From the NCBI GenBank assembly GCA_965215995.1, contig OZ244128.1, forward strand, positions 2,914,001-2,978,000: a DNA stretch of 64,000 nt, written 5' to 3'. This DNA is from SZUA-309 sp965215995 (lineage in GTDB: Bacteria; Pseudomonadota; Gammaproteobacteria; Pseudomonadales; Azotimanducaceae). Of the stretch, positions 51,394 through 60,183 are shown one piece after another; within the stretch, counting starts at the first letter, position 1; every line of letters begins with the position of its first letter. The position numbers and the translations under genes are program-made. Under the pieces are notes generated by a model. It did no database searches. It had not been told where the DNA came from and saw nothing but the letters and a program-made list of their open reading frames with translations.

Positions 51394-52041
51394 ATGGGTT
51401 TCGAAGTCTGGATCGCCATTGTTGCTCTCACAGCCGCTCTCTCCGGCTGCATCGGCTACGCCGTCGCCCGGAAGGGCGCCCCGAAACAGACTGAGCTGGA
51501 CGCCATGGAGGCGGAGCTGGAAGAAGCACGCCAGCAGGCAGAGTCGGTGCAGTCCAACGTGAGCGAACACTTTGAGCAGAGTGCCCTGTTGTTCGGCAAG
51601 CTGGCCGCCGACTATCGTGAGTTTCTGGATCACTTCTCCGAGAGCGCGCAGAACCTGGGACTGTCGGAGGCACGTGCCAGGGAACTGATAGAGCAGGGTT
51701 TTCAGCCGCTGCTGACCCATGATGAGACCGACGTGGTGGCTGATTCGGTTGGCGAAGAAGTGGACGCGGGGCAAACGGTCGACACCGCTGGACCAGAAGA
51801 GGATGCCGGGCAAGAGGATGCTGGGGAAGATCAGGCGGCGGTACCGGTCGGTGAGGTAACCGTGGAGATGCCGGACGAGATGCCTGAGGAAAGTCCTGAG
51901 CAGACGGCTCGGGAAGAGGTGCCGCAGCAGCTGTCCGGTGAGGCAGACGAATCTCTTCAGCCGGAAAAGCCAGGTGCTCAAGTGCCGTCGCTCGATACGG
52001 TGGGCCGCGAAGAGGAAGAGCAGGCACGGCAGCGCGCCTGA
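51394..52041 (+). CDS. YhcB/ZapG-like (DUF1043) protein
   Basis: 215 aa. An N-terminal membrane helix (WIAIVALTAALSGCIGYAVA) and coiled coil (about 30-65) precede LLFGKLAADYREFLDHFSES, the DUF1043 core. The C-terminal half is Glu/Pro-rich and disordered (about 115-215). YhcB/ZapG links cell-wall synthesis and division in enteric bacteria. The E/P tail is longer than usual. Confidence 0.78.
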   Translation: MGFEVWIAIVALTAALSGCIGYAVARKGAPKQTELDAMEAELEEARQQAESVQSNVSEHFEQSALLFGKLAADYREFLDHFSESAQNLGLSEARARELIEQGFQPLLTHDETDVVADSVGEEVDAGQTVDTAGPEEDAGQEDAGEDQAAVPVGEVTVEMPDEMPEESPEQTAREEVPQQLSGEADESLQPEKPGAQVPSLDTVGREEEEQARQRA

Positions 52042-52072
52042 GTCGACCAATCTGAACGGAGACAATAAGAAC

Positions 52073-52660
52073 ATGACACTGATCAGAAACGCACAGGCAC
52101 TGGTCTGCCTGGGATTTGCGCTCCTTGTCGGCGGCTGCGAGACGACACCGGAGGCGCCGCAATCGGTTGAGTTTCACGATGAGGAGTCCATCGAAGCGAC
52201 CATCGTTTCGATTGACGTTGAAAACAGAATGGCCACCCTGGTCGAACCCGGCGAGGAGCCGGTGACGATTCACATTCCACCGGAAGCCCGCAACCTGGAG
52301 CAGGTGGAAGAAGGTGATACGCTGCGGATCTCCTACACGTCTGCCTACCGGGCCTCTCTCGCCGCGCCAGGTGAGACCGAATCCGGCCTGGTGGTGGGAG
52401 CCGGGCGCGCGCCGGAGGGCGAGCGTCCCGGAGCGGTTGTCGGGGCCGGGATCGTAACCTCCATCGAGATCATCTCCGTTGCTGAAGACGGCAGCTCGGT
52501 GTCTTTTCGGGATGAAAGCGGTGTGCTCGACTCCATGCAGGTGCTGCGGGAAGAAGGACAGGAGTTTGCGAAGGGCCTCAAGCAGGGTGATGTGGTCATT
52601 CTCGAGCACACCGAGTCGGTTGCGGTGGAGGTAGAGGACTCAGCAGCAACGAGCCCTTGA
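52073..52660 (+). CDS. Hypothetical lipoprotein
   Basis: 195 aa from the ATG at 52073. Lipobox VGGC near residue 20. The mature part has paired beta stretches (EATIVSIDVENRMATLVEPG, VTIHIPPEARN and IISVAEDGSSVSFRDESGV) around a Gly/Ala linker (VVGAGRAPEGERPGAVVGAG). The repeated IEA/IEI-ISVDVE-type half suggests duplication. No family assigned. Confidence 0.65.
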   Translation: MTLIRNAQALVCLGFALLVGGCETTPEAPQSVEFHDEESIEATIVSIDVENRMATLVEPGEEPVTIHIPPEARNLEQVEEGDTLRISYTSAYRASLAAPGETESGLVVGAGRAPEGERPGAVVGAGIVTSIEIISVAEDGSSVSFRDESGVLDSMQVLREEGQEFAKGLKQGDVVILEHTESVAVEVEDSAATSP

Positions 52661-52680
52661 GGCATGAAGGCGCAATGCGT

Positions 52681-54309
52681 TCAGTTCCCTGAACCAGCGT
52701 CCTCCAGAACATAGGCGGCCCCTTTCTCGGCGATCATCACCGTTGGCGCGTTGGTGTTGCCCGAGGTGATCCTCGGCATGATCGAGGCATCGATCACCCG
52801 GAGGTTGCCCACCCCTCTCACTTTCAGCCGGTCGTCCACCACGGCCATGCTGTCGCTGCCCATTTTGCAGGTTCCCACCGGGTGGAAAATCGTGGTGCCC
52901 AGATCGCCCGCGGCCTTCATGAGCTGCTCTTCGCTCTGATGCTCGATGCCCGGCTTGAATTCTTTCGGCTTGAATCTCTCGAGTGCCTTGGCCGCCATGA
53001 TACGGCGGGTGAACTTCAGCCCCTGCACGGCAACCTGACGATCGTAGTCGGTGGAGAGGTAGTTCAGGGTGATGGCCGGATAGTCGTCCGGGTTTGCTGA
53101 GTTGATTCTCAGATGCCCCCGGCTGGTCGGTCGCAGGTTGCAGACCGAGGGGGTGATGGCATCGAAGCTGTGCAGCGGTTCGCCGAATTTCTCCAAAGAG
53201 AGGGGCTGCACGTGCCACTCCATGTTGGCGCTCGGCTCGTCCGGGGAGGAACGGGTGAAGGCGCCGAGCTGAGAGGGTGGCATGGTGAGCGGTCCGGTTC
53301 GAAACAGAGCGTACTCCATGCCCATGAGCGCCTTGCCGAGCAGTGTGCCCGCCCGCCGGTTCAGCGTCTTAGTGTTACTCACCTCGTAGATGGTTCGCAC
53401 CTGTAGGTGATCGTGCAGGTTTTCGCCCACACCGGGTAGGTCCACCGCCACGGCGATGTCGTGGCGGGTGAGCAGTTCGCCTGGCCCGATGCCGGAAAGC
53501 TGCAGCAGTTGGGGCGATGCGATTGAACCGGCTGCGAGCAGTACTTCCTTACGGGCTTCTATCGTTTGGCGAGTGTTCCTGCCAAAGCGAACGGTGACAC
53601 CGGTAGCTCGCAAACCCTGTTCGGTGGGCACGAGTTGCAGCTTCTGCACGTGGGCTTGGGTGCGCACCGTCAGATTGGCCCGATCCTGGACGGGTCGCAG
53701 GTAGGCTTTGCTGCCGGACCAGCGCACACCTTTTTTCTGGTTCATCTGGAAGTAAGCGCAGCCGTTATTGTCGCCTCGGTTGAACTCGTCGATCTTCGGG
53801 ATGCCACATTCCTCGGCGGCGTCGCGCCAGGCATCGAGAATTTCCCAGTTCACCCGGCGCTCTTCGACCCTGAGCTCGCCGCCACTGCCGTGATAGGCGT
53901 CGGCACCGTGCTGATAGTCTTCGGACGCTTTGAACACGGGTAGCACATCGTCCCAGCTCCAACCCCGGTTGCCGAGCTGGGCCCAGTGATCGTAGTCACT
54001 CTGCTGACCGCGCATGTAGATCATGGCGTTGATGGAAGAACAGCCACCGAGCACCTTGCCCCTGGCGTAGCCGATACTGCGGCCGTTCAGACCCGGATCC
54101 GGCTCGATCTCGTAGCACCAGTCGGTGCGGGGATTGTTGATGGTGTAGAGATAGCCGACCGGGATATCAATCCAGAAGTAGTTGTCTTTTTTTCCGGCTT
54201 CCAGCAGCAGCACCTGATTAGACGGATCCGTGCTCAACCGATTGGCAAGCACACATCCCGCAGTACCGGCGCCGACAATGATGTAGTCGTAGGCTTGATG
54301 ATCCGTCAT
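52681..54309 (-). CDS. GMC-family oxidoreductase (choline dehydrogenase-like)
   Basis: 542 aa. FAD-binding dinucleotide fold at the start (IIVGAGTAGCVLANRLS), LLLEAG, then GKVLGGCSSINAMIYMRG and IASPQLLQLSGIGPGELL. The active-site His is in FHPVGTCKMGSDSMAVVDDR, followed by LRVIDASIMPRITSGNTNAP. It oxidises an alcohol. Choline is only one option; the acyl- or polyethylene-glycol group is also common in this family. It faces the GFA gene across a 35-base gap. Confidence 0.9.
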   Translation of the reverse strand: MTDHQAYDYIIVGAGTAGCVLANRLSTDPSNQVLLLEAGKKDNYFWIDIPVGYLYTINNPRTDWCYEIEPDPGLNGRSIGYARGKVLGGCSSINAMIYMRGQQSDYDHWAQLGNRGWSWDDVLPVFKASEDYQHGADAYHGSGGELRVEERRVNWEILDAWRDAAEECGIPKIDEFNRGDNNGCAYFQMNQKKGVRWSGSKAYLRPVQDRANLTVRTQAHVQKLQLVPTEQGLRATGVTVRFGRNTRQTIEARKEVLLAAGSIASPQLLQLSGIGPGELLTRHDIAVAVDLPGVGENLHDHLQVRTIYEVSNTKTLNRRAGTLLGKALMGMEYALFRTGPLTMPPSQLGAFTRSSPDEPSANMEWHVQPLSLEKFGEPLHSFDAITPSVCNLRPTSRGHLRINSANPDDYPAITLNYLSTDYDRQVAVQGLKFTRRIMAAKALERFKPKEFKPGIEHQSEEQLMKAAGDLGTTIFHPVGTCKMGSDSMAVVDDRLKVRGVGNLRVIDASIMPRITSGNTNAPTVMIAEKGAAYVLEDAGSGN

Positions 54310-54344
54310 GGCAGGGACACGATACCACTAGCCAGGAGGAGAGC

Positions 54345-54803
54345 ATGACAGGTCAAGAGAAAATACCCGTGCGGGGCGGTTGCCTGTGCGGGCGTGTGCG
54401 GTTCGAAGTCGCGCAGCTGACGGGTCCCTTCGAGCTCTGTCATTGCTCGCGCTGCCGGAAGGTGACAGGCTCGGCGTTTGCTGCAACCGTCGGCGCCCTG
54501 GCGGAGGATTTCCGTTTCTTGAGCGGAGAAGATGCGATCAAGCGCATCTCGCTACCGGTGCGGGAACGGCCACCGGCCTACCGGGTCAGTTTCTGTAGCG
54601 ATTGCGGCTCGGCGCTGCCGGAGCCGCCGGAGTCAGGTTATTTTGAGATTCCTGCCGGGCTCTTCGACGACGATCCAGGCATCGCTCCGGACAAGCACAT
54701 CTATGTCGAGCACAAAGCTCCCTGGCATGCGATCACCGATGCGTTGCCCAGATTCACCGCCGAGGAGATCAGGGCATACCGGGGGAGAGCATCGCGCACC
54801 TGA
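54345..54803 (+). CDS. GFA-family zinc protein
   Basis: 152 aa. Zinc-binding Cys pairs of the glutathione-dependent formaldehyde-activating family: GGCLCGRVRF, CHCSRCRKVTGSAFA and FCSDCGSALPE. A short C-terminal tail ends IRAYRGRAS. Many members of this large family have no known substrate, so a formaldehyde role is not implied. RBS AGGAGGAGAG upstream. Confidence 0.86.
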   Translation: MTGQEKIPVRGGCLCGRVRFEVAQLTGPFELCHCSRCRKVTGSAFAATVGALAEDFRFLSGEDAIKRISLPVRERPPAYRVSFCSDCGSALPEPPESGYFEIPAGLFDDDPGIAPDKHIYVEHKAPWHAITDALPRFTAEEIRAYRGRASRT

Positions 54804-54826
54804 GGGTGGCGTGAACCTGCGTGGGA

Positions 54827-55447
54827 TCAGTAGACGCGCAGGCCGCCAAAGCGGCTACGCACCCGACGGTCCAGCAACCAGTAGCCGATCAGGCCGCCGA
54901 CCAAAGCACTGATCAATGCGACTACACCCAGCCAGACGAGCGGGACCCGGATACCGCCTTCGTTCAGCGTCGCTTTCAGAGCGGCGTTCTCTTCTTTCAG
55001 TGCGGGTAGATCTGTGATCCCTGCGTTGGCTGTTGCGAGCTCTGCCGTCAATCCTCGCACCTCTTCAGTTGCCGCGGTCAGTAAAGCTTCCGTATCTGTG
55101 AGCCGGGCAGCTGTTGCGGCGGCCTCAGCTTCTACTCTGGCCAGTCGGGAACGGGCCGGCTCTGCTTCTACGATGTAGGCGGTCTTCACCCAACCCTCGT
55201 CACCTTCATCGGTGCGCACTCGGATGGACATCAGGGCGCGTTCCAGCACGGTGAGACGCGCGCCGCTGAGCAGGGTCTTCCTCGCCCGGCCGGCGGTTTC
55301 CTCGGTTGCGTACAGACCCAGACGCAGCTCATCGGTTACGTAAACCACATCGCCTTCGGCAGCGGCCATGGCGAAGCCGGCCCAGAGCCCGGCCAGCAGG
55401 CCGGTCGTCAGAGTGAGCACATTTGGCAGGCGATTTTTCTGGATCAT
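54827..55447 (-). CDS. TIGR04211-type SH3 and coiled-coil membrane protein
   Basis: 206 aa. Signal peptide (about 1-28), an SH3-like domain (VVYVTDELRLGLYATEETAG, KTLLSGARLTVLE, DEGWVKTAYI), an Ala/Glu coiled coil (about 95-165) and a C-terminal transmembrane helix (VPLVWLGVVALISALVGGLI) with a basic tail. Same layout as YgiM. Its start codon lies in the third unit of a 12-bp repeat that begins at the stop of the upstream gene. Confidence 0.82.
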   Translation of the reverse strand: MIQKNRLPNVLTLTTGLLAGLWAGFAMAAAEGDVVYVTDELRLGLYATEETAGRARKTLLSGARLTVLERALMSIRVRTDEGDEGWVKTAYIVEAEPARSRLARVEAEAAATAARLTDTEALLTAATEEVRGLTAELATANAGITDLPALKEENAALKATLNEGGIRVPLVWLGVVALISALVGGLIGYWLLDRRVRSRFGGLRVY

Positions 55448-55479
55448 CAGGTTTCCTAGTCTGCTTCCTATTCGGCTTC
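55444..55479 (-). repeat. 12-bp tandem repeat with in-frame stops
   Basis: On the minus strand: GAAGCCGAATAG, GAAGCAGACTAG, GAAACCTGATGA. In the frame of the metallopeptidase-like gene these read E-A-E-stop, E-A-D-stop, E-T-stop-stop. Units 2 and 3 also provide the TAGGAAAC ribosome-binding region and the ATG of the next gene. Confidence 0.75.
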
Positions 55480-56754
55480 CAGGGTCGCGGCGGGTAGTTC
55501 CGGCAAGGGGGTGAACACGCCAAGGGCTGCCAGGCTTGTGGTCAGATCCTCAGCGGTTAAACCTCTGCCGAGCAGGGTTGCAACCAGCGCATCCATGCTG
55601 CTGCCTTCGGCTTCGAGGTCCATTGCCAGATCGTGAAGCACCAGCACGGCATAGGCCGTGTTGGCACCGGTGGAAGGGTCGGCCAGTCTGGCTTGTGCCC
55701 GATTGGCCCACGCCTCGAGACTATTCAGGGCGCCTTCGAAGCGCTCCTGACTGATGCCGCCGGTGCGGCGGAGCAGTTCCAGAGCGTAGTACTCGGCAAG
55801 CCCCTCCACGAGCCAGTCGTCCCGGGGCCCGTCGAGGGGACCAACGGCCACGTGCACCAGTTCGTGCAGCAGGGTGCTGGTGCCGTTGCCGCTGATCAGC
55901 GGTCGATGCGGGTGCAGGTAAAGGGAGCCAGGCGCGGACAGCCCACCTCGCCACATGTCCACGCCGCTGCCTACGATCAGTAGCCGCTCGGGAAAGTCCG
56001 GAAAGACCTCGATCAGCGCGGGGAGTGTCCAGCGCAGGAAAGCCAGCGTGTCCTGACGCCGGAACGCCTGCCCGACCGGGGCGGCCACAGCCACCAGTCG
56101 GCCGGAGATTTCATCCCGGCGCACGCCGATGTCGCCAGCGACCACCCAGCCGACGGGTCGGGGAAAAAGCCGATCCCGCGAGACAGCGTGCACTGCTTCG
56201 TTAGATGGCCCGTAGGGCGTCTCGAAGCGCCAGTTCTCGGGTCCGGAGAGGCTCAGGGTGGCTTCTGAATCCGCGTCTGCGAGCGCACGGGTTTTCGCCG
56301 CGGGGAACAGATCATCGAGGCGGAAAACCGCCCAGCTGTTTGTGATCCGGGCATCGTGGGCGTTGCCTCTGAGGCTATCGATGGTGGTTTCGAAGCGCAG
56401 GCTGCCGCCTAGGTCCGGCACCGACCACTGCACCCGGCCATTGTCGGATTCGATCTCGCCATCCCCCTCGAATCCGCTGAAGCGGCTTCCGGGCGTATTG
56501 AAATCAAGCGCACGCAGAACCTGAGCATTCTGCGAAACACGGATTTCGACGTGGGCAATGCCGGAGCGTGGATCCAGGTGGGCGCGGAAGTCGAGGTGAA
56601 AGGTGTGCTCTTCCGCCGCTACGGCTCCACCATCCGCGCAGGCCGCCATGGCCAACACGCAGGTGGCCAGGCAGACGCGCACCAGACTGGAACTGAGCAG
56701 TTTCAAAGCGGCGTATGGCTGCAGCACCGCGTCCCTCTGGTGCATCATCATCAC
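55468..56754 (-). CDS. Gluzincin-like membrane metallopeptidase
   Basis: 428 aa. A likely lipoprotein or signal segment (about 20-40, Cys39). A beta-rich N-terminal part (about 50-200) precedes the zinc site HELVH (297-301) and WLVEGLAEYYALELL, whose Glu318 would be the third ligand. This fits M1/M61-type gluzincins, where activity is usually on peptides, but the family is not certain. The stop starts the 12-bp repeat, and the next gene is coupled to it. Confidence 0.75.
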   Translation of the reverse strand: MMMMHQRDAVLQPYAALKLLSSSLVRVCLATCVLAMAACADGGAVAAEEHTFHLDFRAHLDPRSGIAHVEIRVSQNAQVLRALDFNTPGSRFSGFEGDGEIESDNGRVQWSVPDLGGSLRFETTIDSLRGNAHDARITNSWAVFRLDDLFPAAKTRALADADSEATLSLSGPENWRFETPYGPSNEAVHAVSRDRLFPRPVGWVVAGDIGVRRDEISGRLVAVAAPVGQAFRRQDTLAFLRWTLPALIEVFPDFPERLLIVGSGVDMWRGGLSAPGSLYLHPHRPLISGNGTSTLLHELVHVAVGPLDGPRDDWLVEGLAEYYALELLRRTGGISQERFEGALNSLEAWANRAQARLADPSTGANTAYAVLVLHDLAMDLEAEGSSMDALVATLLGRGLTAEDLTTSLAALGVFTPLPELPAATLEAE

Positions 56755-56766
56755 AATCCGGTGTCT

Positions 56767-56949
56767 TCAGCGGATCCGGCCGCCAATGCTGATGCTGGTG
56801 CCCACGCCCCCGCCACCGTAGTAGCCGCCGCCGCTGTATGAGCTGAAGCCGACGCTGCCGTAGATCTGCGGATCGTCGCAACCGGATAAAGCGAGGCAAA
56901 GCGTGCTGAGCAGAAGCACTCTTAAGGATCGTTGCAGTTTTGTTCTCAT
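56767..56949 (-). CDS. Small Gly/Ser/Tyr-rich lipoprotein
   Basis: 60 aa from the ATG at 56949 with GAGGAGAA upstream. Lipobox LSGC near residue 24. The mature 37 residues are DDPQIYGSVGFSSYSGGGYY, then GGGGVGTSISIGGRIR. Such tiny Gly-rich lipoproteins are common in this group of bacteria but have no assigned role. It sits 10 bases after the VOC gene and 12 before the peptidase gene. Confidence 0.7.
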   Translation of the reverse strand: MRTKLQRSLRVLLLSTLCLALSGCDDPQIYGSVGFSSYSGGGYYGGGGVGTSISIGGRIR

Positions 56950-56959
56950 CGGCTTCTCC

Positions 56960-57868
56960 TCAGTCGGCGGTGGCTGCAAAGGACCAGGTCTGCAGGGCGA
57001 TGCCCGCACCGGAGGGATCGGCGATCAGAGCGACCTGGCCGCCCAGCGGCCGATCCTGGGCGTGCAGGTAGATGGTGCCACCCAGTTCTTCGACGCGAGC
57101 GGTGATGGCGGCGGGGTCTTCGACCCGAATGTAGGTGACCCAGACGGGACGCTTCTCTTTAAAGGGATGGCGCATCATGCCGAGAGTAGGCAGGTCATTG
57201 CGGCTCAGTACCCGATAGGTCCGATCTGCGTCCACTTCCACGTCGTTTTCCGTGAGCCCGGTCATGCCGGTATAGAACTCGGTGGCCGATGCCAGATCCG
57301 TGGTCCAGAGCTCATCCCAGAGAAAGTCACCGAAGCCTGGTTCACGATGCTCAGGATCGCCTTCGGCGGTCTGCACCAGGGCCAGCAGGGCACCTTGAGG
57401 ATCCACGACGATGGCCATCCGGCCTCGATCGGCCACATCGGTCGGCGGGGTCAGTATCTGGCCGCCCTCAGCGGCGAAGGTGGCTGCTGCTGCGTCCACA
57501 TCCGCCACTGACATGAGCACCACCCACTGAGAAATGTCATCGGCTTCATTCTCCAGTCGTGCTTCGTTGACCATGCCTCCGATCAGCCGACCGTTGTGGC
57601 GAATCAGGCTGTACGCATCCTCGCCGCCCAGGTTGAACAGGTTGCCGACTCCTTCAAACTCCCAGCCGAAGAGCTCCTCGTAGAAGCGTCGGGATTCGGC
57701 GGGCTTGTTGGAGATGAGATCGCGCCAGATGATTCGGCCCGTGTCGTGGTTGCCTGTCGGGGCTTCCGTGACGGCGGGCAGGCTGATACCTGTGGCTGTG
57801 CAACCGAGCATGGCGAGCAGCGAGAACGCGGCAAGCAGCAGCCAGTGAGTCGTCCACTGATTTTTCAA
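56960..57868 (-). CDS. Exported VOC-family protein with two glyoxalase-like domains
   Basis: 302 aa. A lipoprotein-type signal with LAMLGC. Two vicinal-oxygen-chelate domains: first from about 45 (IIWRDLISNKPAESRRFYEE, LFGWEFEGVG), second from about 185 (DFLWDELWTTDLASATEFYT), each with GQVALIADPSGAG or RMAIVVDPQGALL endings. Substrate unknown. Divergent from the barrel gene at 57899. Confidence 0.82.
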   Translation of the reverse strand: MKNQWTTHWLLLAAFSLLAMLGCTATGISLPAVTEAPTGNHDTGRIIWRDLISNKPAESRRFYEELFGWEFEGVGNLFNLGGEDAYSLIRHNGRLIGGMVNEARLENEADDISQWVVLMSVADVDAAAATFAAEGGQILTPPTDVADRGRMAIVVDPQGALLALVQTAEGDPEHREPGFGDFLWDELWTTDLASATEFYTGMTGLTENDVEVDADRTYRVLSRNDLPTLGMMRHPFKEKRPVWVTYIRVEDPAAITARVEELGGTIYLHAQDRPLGGQVALIADPSGAGIALQTWSFAATAD

Positions 57869-57898
57869 TCCTATTCACCGTTCAACCATAATGGGCGG

Positions 57899-58777
57899 AT
57901 GCTAACCCAGATCCATGGCGCGATTCGAACCTTGCCGGCAATCGCGCTGGTTGCCCTTGCCCTGTGCGCACTGCTGCTGCAGGCGGGTCGCGCCCAGGGT
58001 CAGGAGGCCGACCCGGACGGGCCAACGGTCAGCTACATTCACGCTGCGGTATTGGGGACGGGCACCTATTCTCTGCACGGCCGTCGGGTCACCATGCTGA
58101 AGATGCCGTTCTCCTGGAAACAGCGGCCGGAAAGCCCTGAGTCGGTCGGCTGGCGCTGGCTGTTTCCTACGGTTCTCGGCTACGACGACCTCTCTAACGT
58201 CGACTCGGACATCATCGGCGCGCTGTTTCCGGATCAACTGGTGACGCTGACGGTGATGCCGGGTGTCGAGTTCATCTACCCGGTGAACGAGAACTGGTAC
58301 ATCAAGCCATTTGTGGAGTTGGGTGGCGGTCATGATTTCAACAACCACGAGAGCTTCGCCCTGACTCAGCTCGGCGTGCGCAGCCTGTCGCCGTTTGAGT
58401 TCGGCGCGAACTGGCAGCTGCTCATCGGCGCGGCGGCTCGCTGGGCAGGGGAGTACCAGCTCGATTCGGAGGAGAAAAACTCATTCGGCATCATCGACCT
58501 GGGTGCGGATGTGCGACGAAATCTGCCTTGGAATCTGTTCGAGCAGCGTCTGAACCTGGGTGCCTACTATATCTACCAACGGTATCTGCCGGAGTGGGGT
58601 GCCGGAAATGCCGTGGACTGGGAGAGCGAAGCGACGGAGCTGCACGAGTTCGGCCTGAGCCTCGGCGTGCCGCACGGGAAGAAGATTTTCGGGATCACCG
58701 TGCATCGGGTGCGTGTCGGCTACAAGAAAGGCGGCGACTTCCAGGGCTGGACCTTCGGCACGGAGTTCCCGTTCTAG
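57899..58777 (+). CDS. Outer-membrane beta-barrel-like protein
   Basis: 292 aa from the ATG at 57899. Signal peptide (about 1-35). Then paired aromatic strands (GYDDLSNVDSDIIGALFPDQ, ENWYIKPFVELGGGHDFNNH, NLFEQRLNLGAYYIYQRYLP, VHRVRVGYKKGGDFQGWTFG) and a C-terminal Phe (EFPF), the barrel-assembly signal. No family name. An upstream in-frame extension to 57596 runs over the VOC gene and is not credible. Confidence 0.72.
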   Translation: MLTQIHGAIRTLPAIALVALALCALLLQAGRAQGQEADPDGPTVSYIHAAVLGTGTYSLHGRRVTMLKMPFSWKQRPESPESVGWRWLFPTVLGYDDLSNVDSDIIGALFPDQLVTLTVMPGVEFIYPVNENWYIKPFVELGGGHDFNNHESFALTQLGVRSLSPFEFGANWQLLIGAAARWAGEYQLDSEEKNSFGIIDLGADVRRNLPWNLFEQRLNLGAYYIYQRYLPEWGAGNAVDWESEATELHEFGLSLGVPHGKKIFGITVHRVRVGYKKGGDFQGWTFGTEFPF

Positions 58778-58813
58778 CCCGCTGACAGTGGTCGCGTAAG
58801 TTCGAGCCGATTG

Positions 58814-59365
58814 CTAGAGCTGATAGTAATCCGGCAGGTCAGCGGCGGTGATCCGCTGCGCGTTCAGAAACGGGTTGTGACCGAAGTAGATGTCTTCGCC
58901 GACCAGCTTAGCGCCTTCCCCCGCTGGCCAGACGGTCAGCAGTTGGGTGCTGGTGAGGATCAGATCCTCTTCTAACACCGGCGCTCCGTCGAGTTCCGAG
59001 ACCCCCATGGCGGTGACCATCGCACCCCGGTACACCTGCTTCACCTGACCTTCAGTGATCACGCCGCCGTCGTCCACGAAAATCCGGTCGGTGACCACCT
59101 GAAACTGATTGGCCTTCGAGGCGATCATGTTCTCGTAGAATTCTCGAACAGCGGCGGCACCCTCGAGGGTAAAAGGCTCATCGCGCCAGAAGTGATAAAT
59201 CGGCTCTGCGATCAGGGTGCCCATCAGCGGCTCCAGGTCACCCTTGATCTCGAACTCCATATGATTGCGCACCTCGGTGAGCAGCTGCCTGTGCAGGCCG
59301 TTGTCTGTGCTACCGGCGCGGGCTTCGAGCGCGAGCCAGCTGTCGTGTGGTTCGATTGCGTTCAT
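58814..59365 (-). CDS. NTF2/SnoaL-like protein
   Basis: 183 aa. The cone-shaped NTF2-like fold is suggested by VRNHMEFEIKGDLEPLMGTL, EPIYHFWRDEPFTLEGAAAV, FYENMIASKANQFQVVTDRI and FVDDGGVITEGQVKQVYRG. It overlaps the SDR gene by 4 bases. Likely a small ligand-binding or isomerase-type protein acting with that SDR; substrate unknown. Confidence 0.7.
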   Translation of the reverse strand: MNAIEPHDSWLALEARAGSTDNGLHRQLLTEVRNHMEFEIKGDLEPLMGTLIAEPIYHFWRDEPFTLEGAAAVREFYENMIASKANQFQVVTDRIFVDDGGVITEGQVKQVYRGAMVTAMGVSELDGAPVLEEDLILTSTQLLTVWPAGEGAKLVGEDIYFGHNPFLNAQRITAADLPDYYQL

Positions 59366-60183
59366 GATTGCCTGCTCTGTCTGTCTGCGTAACGGGGTGG
59401 TCGGTTGCCATGCTCGTCAGTGAGATCGAATTCCTCGGCCAGATCTTCTACCCATTGAATCGAGCCGCTTCGCGATTGCAGATCTGAGGCAGTGAGCAGC
59501 GCCACCGCTGCCCGCCCGACGAAGATGGGCGTCTGCATGCTGGAGAGATCCATCTCCTGGACCGCCGCTGCATCCTGAATGAACTCGGTGGACACCGCAC
59601 CTGGGTAGAGCACCACGGCCGCCACCCCTTTCGGCTCGAGCTCGATGGCCATGTCCGCGGTCAGCCGGTCCAGTCCTGCCTTGCCTGCGCCGTAGGAGCT
59701 CGAGAAGTGATAGCTCTGACCGCCGGGCGAAGAAACGTTGACGATGGCAGCGCCCGGCGGTGCTGCGAAAAGCAGCGGTGCTGCATGCCAGCTCGCCACG
59801 TAGTGGGCACGTAGCCCGATGCCCACCTGGTCATCCCAGATCTGAATCGGGTGATCCCAGAAACCGCCGCCCCAGGCGGGTGGGTTCGGAATCTTGTAGA
59901 CGTTGTTCACCAGGATGTCGATATGACCGGCCTCGTCGCCGATACGTTTGAACAACGCTTCGATCTGGGCATCGTCACCGTGATCGCACTGGATCGGCCG
60001 GCCTTCGCCACCGGCTTCGGTCACGAGCCTGGCGGTGGTATCTATGGTCCGCTCGCCGTCACCTGTGGTGCGGCCGGTTACGTAGACCGTAGCACCCTGC
60101 TCACCCAGGGCGATGGCGATGCCTTTGCCGATGCCCCGGCTGGCGCCGGTGACGACTGCGACCTTTCCCGTCAGCTCAGCCAT
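59362..60183 (-). CDS. Short-chain dehydrogenase/reductase
   Basis: 273-aa classical SDR. Cofactor motif TGASRGIGKGIA (TGxxxGxG) near residue 13, NNVYKIPN in the NNAG position, and the catalytic Ser-Tyr-Lys region NVSSPGGQSYHFSSSYGAGK. A Tyr/Lys pair is visible as SYGAGKAG. It starts inside the MFS gene end (8-base overlap) and overlaps the NTF2-like gene, forming a three-gene unit. Substrate unknown. Confidence 0.88.
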   Translation of the reverse strand: MAELTGKVAVVTGASRGIGKGIAIALGEQGATVYVTGRTTGDGERTIDTTARLVTEAGGEGRPIQCDHGDDAQIEALFKRIGDEAGHIDILVNNVYKIPNPPAWGGGFWDHPIQIWDDQVGIGLRAHYVASWHAAPLLFAAPPGAAIVNVSSPGGQSYHFSSSYGAGKAGLDRLTADMAIELEPKGVAAVVLYPGAVSTEFIQDAAAVQEMDLSSMQTPIFVGRAAVALLTASDLQSRSGSIQWVEDLAEEFDLTDEHGNRPPRYADRQSRQS

